A stretch of 64,000 nucleotides of DNA from Viscum album. Lineage: Eukaryota; Streptophyta; Magnoliopsida; Santalales; Viscaceae. Shown piece after piece: positions 61,483 through 64,000 of the stretch. Under the pieces are notes generated by a model that worked only from the letters and a program-made list of their open reading frames with translations, did not search any database and was not told where the DNA came from. How positions within the stretch are numbered: position 1 is the first letter of the stretch; every line of letters starts with the position of its first letter. The stretch spans positions 1,649,864,062-1,649,928,061 of the forward strand of contig OY728121.1 of NCBI GenBank assembly GCA_963277665.1, given 5' to 3'. A program made the translations under genes and the position numbers.

Positions 61483-64000
61483 ATTTAATGACCAAACCAT
61501 TTATAATTAAATTTCATTTTGAATGAATAAATTTATTATTAATAAATATTTTTTTAGAAAACACACGTAACATGATTCTATTATTTTTAGGTGAACGAAT
61601 TGTATAGATTTTTAATTTTTTTACCCACATTATTAATTGATTTACTTTTTATGTGAATTTATATGTTAGTATATATTTTATGGTGAATAAAATTTAAAAA
61701 CTGGTTTTCTATTAATTTTATTTAGTAAATGAAAAATATTGTATTTTTTTGTAATTTTATAATGTGTTTGATATATTTTGTAATATTTTTTTTCCAACAC
61801 ATGGAAGTAATTTTACCTCCAAAATTTCTTCTAGTAGCCATAAAGTTGGTAGAAAACCAAGATATAGGGGAAATATGACTAGCATGTGGTGTGTAATACA
61901 TGTATTTCACAAGGAACAAGCACTCCTGGGGTGGGTAAGGGTTTATTGTGCCCTTGAATTTTGGCATCATCCCATGATATAAGGTTTTTGATTAAACTAG
62001 AAGTCCATCCAGGGAGTAAACTTCTATTATTGGGTCGTCTGAACATGAATAACATAACACTGACATCGAGAGTGGTCAATATCCACGAGGAGACCTTTTC
62101 ACTAGAACTATTCATCATTTATGAAAATTATGAAACATTTCTCTATATTCAGTTTCTAGACCTCAGATAGAGATTATCACGACTGTTTTATCATAAAACC
62201 ATTGGACCAACACACCAAGATTTTGGAGGATTCAATCGTCACCATATTTGAGCTCAGATTCATTCTGAAAGACACATTGAAACCTAAAAATACAATGTTT
62301 GGCCTCAAAAGATCAAAGATATAACCAACGAGAATGATATGAGGAGGAAGATGTTCTTTTCATGAAAAACTGAGACCACAACCAATGTTTCTCTATAGTG
62401 AGGCAACTAGTGTCCAATGATAGTGTTCCACCATCATGCTCTATTAATTCCAACTTATACCACCACCATTTGAATATTAAAGTTAGTGTGACTTCATAGT
62501 GTGCTACCACCATGTGCTATAGTCAGGGAATAATACCAATAGAGCTGCCATTGTGTAAGACTTAACTCTTCTACCACTATCTCAATTCACCATCACAAGC
62601 TTTCAAACATCTTATTATACTTTCTACCACTGCGTGATACCACCATAATCTACCATCACTATACCATGCTTGTGAAAATTGTTTCAGATTCTTCTCATCT
62701 CATTATCTTTTTCTATCATAATTTTCTACATCCAGAGAGTTCAATTTCCATTCAGGTTTTCCTACCACTACTTATTCCTTTATCATGTGCTACCACTACT
62801 ACAACTCCACTACCAGTTCCCTATTGTAATTTCCCCATTTTCTACAAAATTTAGCTCGACTATAATCTTCCACATTAATTCTAATGAGATTGTGGTGTTC
62901 TTATATTATTTCTCTAAGATAAGTAATGAAATGCTATGAATGATTATCATACTTTAGAAAATCAAAGACATAAAATTTATACCATAACATTCTTCTTAGG
63001 TACGAATTTTCATAAAGAATGATAATTATTGAGATTCCTTAAAAAATTATCCCTAATGGATCAAAATATTTAACTCCATATGAATAATTTTTTTCATCTT
63101 TTTACCACAAACCAATTATCCCACCAAGAACCAAGGATAGGTTATGATTAGGTTGATGTGAGTTTTTGGATTTAATGTTGATTACACAGGTGTGATTAAG
63201 CCACGTCCCATACCATGATGACATCCCACAGTCATCTTGAATTCTAGGAGGAAGAATTAACACAATAGGATGAGGGGAAAAATTGGCTTTACATAAAAGA
63301 AAACCATTGAAAAAAAATTATGGGCACATTAACCTCCATGAATATACTTGAAATTCATTGGAATTACATTTCATTTTCCATATGGGATGTGGAATTTATC
63401 TATTAATTATAAAAGGAATTTCAATTAAGATGTCACAGAATGTGAAGATATGGAAATACATGTATGTTAAAAGGCATGTTTTCTCTCCATCCCTCTGATT
63501 TTTATTTAAATTAGAAACATCAAGATATCCACATAGATAAAAAGTTTAATCCTTGACCAAAATGAAGAGAATAAAAGTTCAATGATTTAAAGAATAGATT
63601 CGACGATTCATGGGGAAACAATTGTAGAATTATAATACCTATAAATACCATGATGGGATATTATGAGACGGTGATAAAAACACACATGTAAAAGGATTAA
63701 AGAATACCAATCCTATAACACTATATTTATATTTCTCCCTACCTAAATTACATTATTTTAATATATATTGTATCCCTAATATCTACATTTCTGTGTAATT
63801 GATGGGTATAGTCTTAATATTATTTGGAAAGGGGAGGTGGCCAAATTGAGATTCTTTAGTCTAAGAGATTAATTTAAATATAGTGATATGTTTATATTGA
63901 TAAATGGTTTTAAATTATTTATTTTATAATTTAATTCAAATTTGATTCTATTTTTTTATTTATTATTGTAATCAATTTTTTCCTTGTTTAAAAAATTATT
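61483..64000. other. Region after chromovirus D, possible 3' LTR running off the window
   Basis: After the purine tract the sequence starts TGAATTTAATGACC and is non-coding. Between about 62400 and 62840 short CACCA/CTACCAC-like words recur (for example CTACCACCATGTGCTATAG near 62504). TATAAATA-like text is at about 63635. No internal partner was found, so the LTR call is a guess. Confidence 0.35.

Noticed and set aside
1..64000. tRNA, rRNA, organelle insert or cellular gene
   Set aside because: No cloverleaf-like internal promoter pair, rRNA wording, plastid or mitochondrial gene, or multi-exon cellular gene was recognised by reading; a profile search would be decisive.

Overview
The window reads as nuclear DNA of a seed plant with a large, repeat-dominated genome. 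It is strongly AT-rich and contains no intact gene. Every coding trace I can interpret belongs to an old, heavily mutated LTR retrotransposon. I see no cellular protein gene, tRNA, rRNA, plastid or mitochondrial insert. The species cannot be fixed. LTR pairs that are only about three-quarters to four-fifths identical by eye point to very old insertions that were never purged, as in plants with giant genomes.

Layout. (1) 656-10486: chromovirus A (Ty3/gypsy, Tekay/Del-like, + strand), with LTRs of about 2.05 kb, an initiator-Met primer site, and gag, protease, RT, RNase H, integrase and chromodomain remnants. (2) 10487-14633: AT-rich DNA with a G-tract repeat relic and a short-period degenerate array. 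(3) 14639-25549: chromovirus B, LTRs of about 2.7 kb, target duplication taatg/ttatg, chromodomain present. (4) 25555-28896: unassigned AT-rich DNA with a 14-base G tract. (5) about 28897-39063: a Ty1/copia element of Tork/Angela type on the minus strand, with LTRs of about 1.9 kb, gag, protease, integrase, RT and RNase H all recognisable, and an odd leader carrying ACAC/GTGT boxes. (6) 40633-50931: chromovirus C, the best preserved, with a perfect 5-bp target duplication (ttgga) and an exactly delimited structure, but no recognisable chromodomain core. (7) 50932-56990: AT-rich DNA with a 189-bp duplication. (8) about 56990-61470: chromovirus D, extremely decayed but still showing gag zinc knuckle, RT, integrase and chromodomain, with LTRs not delimited; its 3' flank runs to the window end.

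When alive, each element would have made one transcript from the 5' LTR, primed reverse transcription beside that LTR, and used its own Gag, protease, RT/RNase H and integrase. In chromoviruses A, B and D a C-terminal chromodomain would have guided insertion to marked chromatin. All are now broken by stops and frameshifts, many matching CAG-to-TAG change.

The most interesting structure is non-coding. Chromovirus C carries an eight-unit, roughly 92-bp tandem array between primer site and gag. Nearly every unit holds two near-palindromic 13-mers (TACACGCCGTGTA type) 20-22 bp apart, and the same boxes occur as pairs 22 bp apart twice in each of its LTRs and in related form in chromovirus A. Chromoviruses B and C also each carry their own tandem minisatellite (about 70 bp and about 54 bp) inside the LTR.
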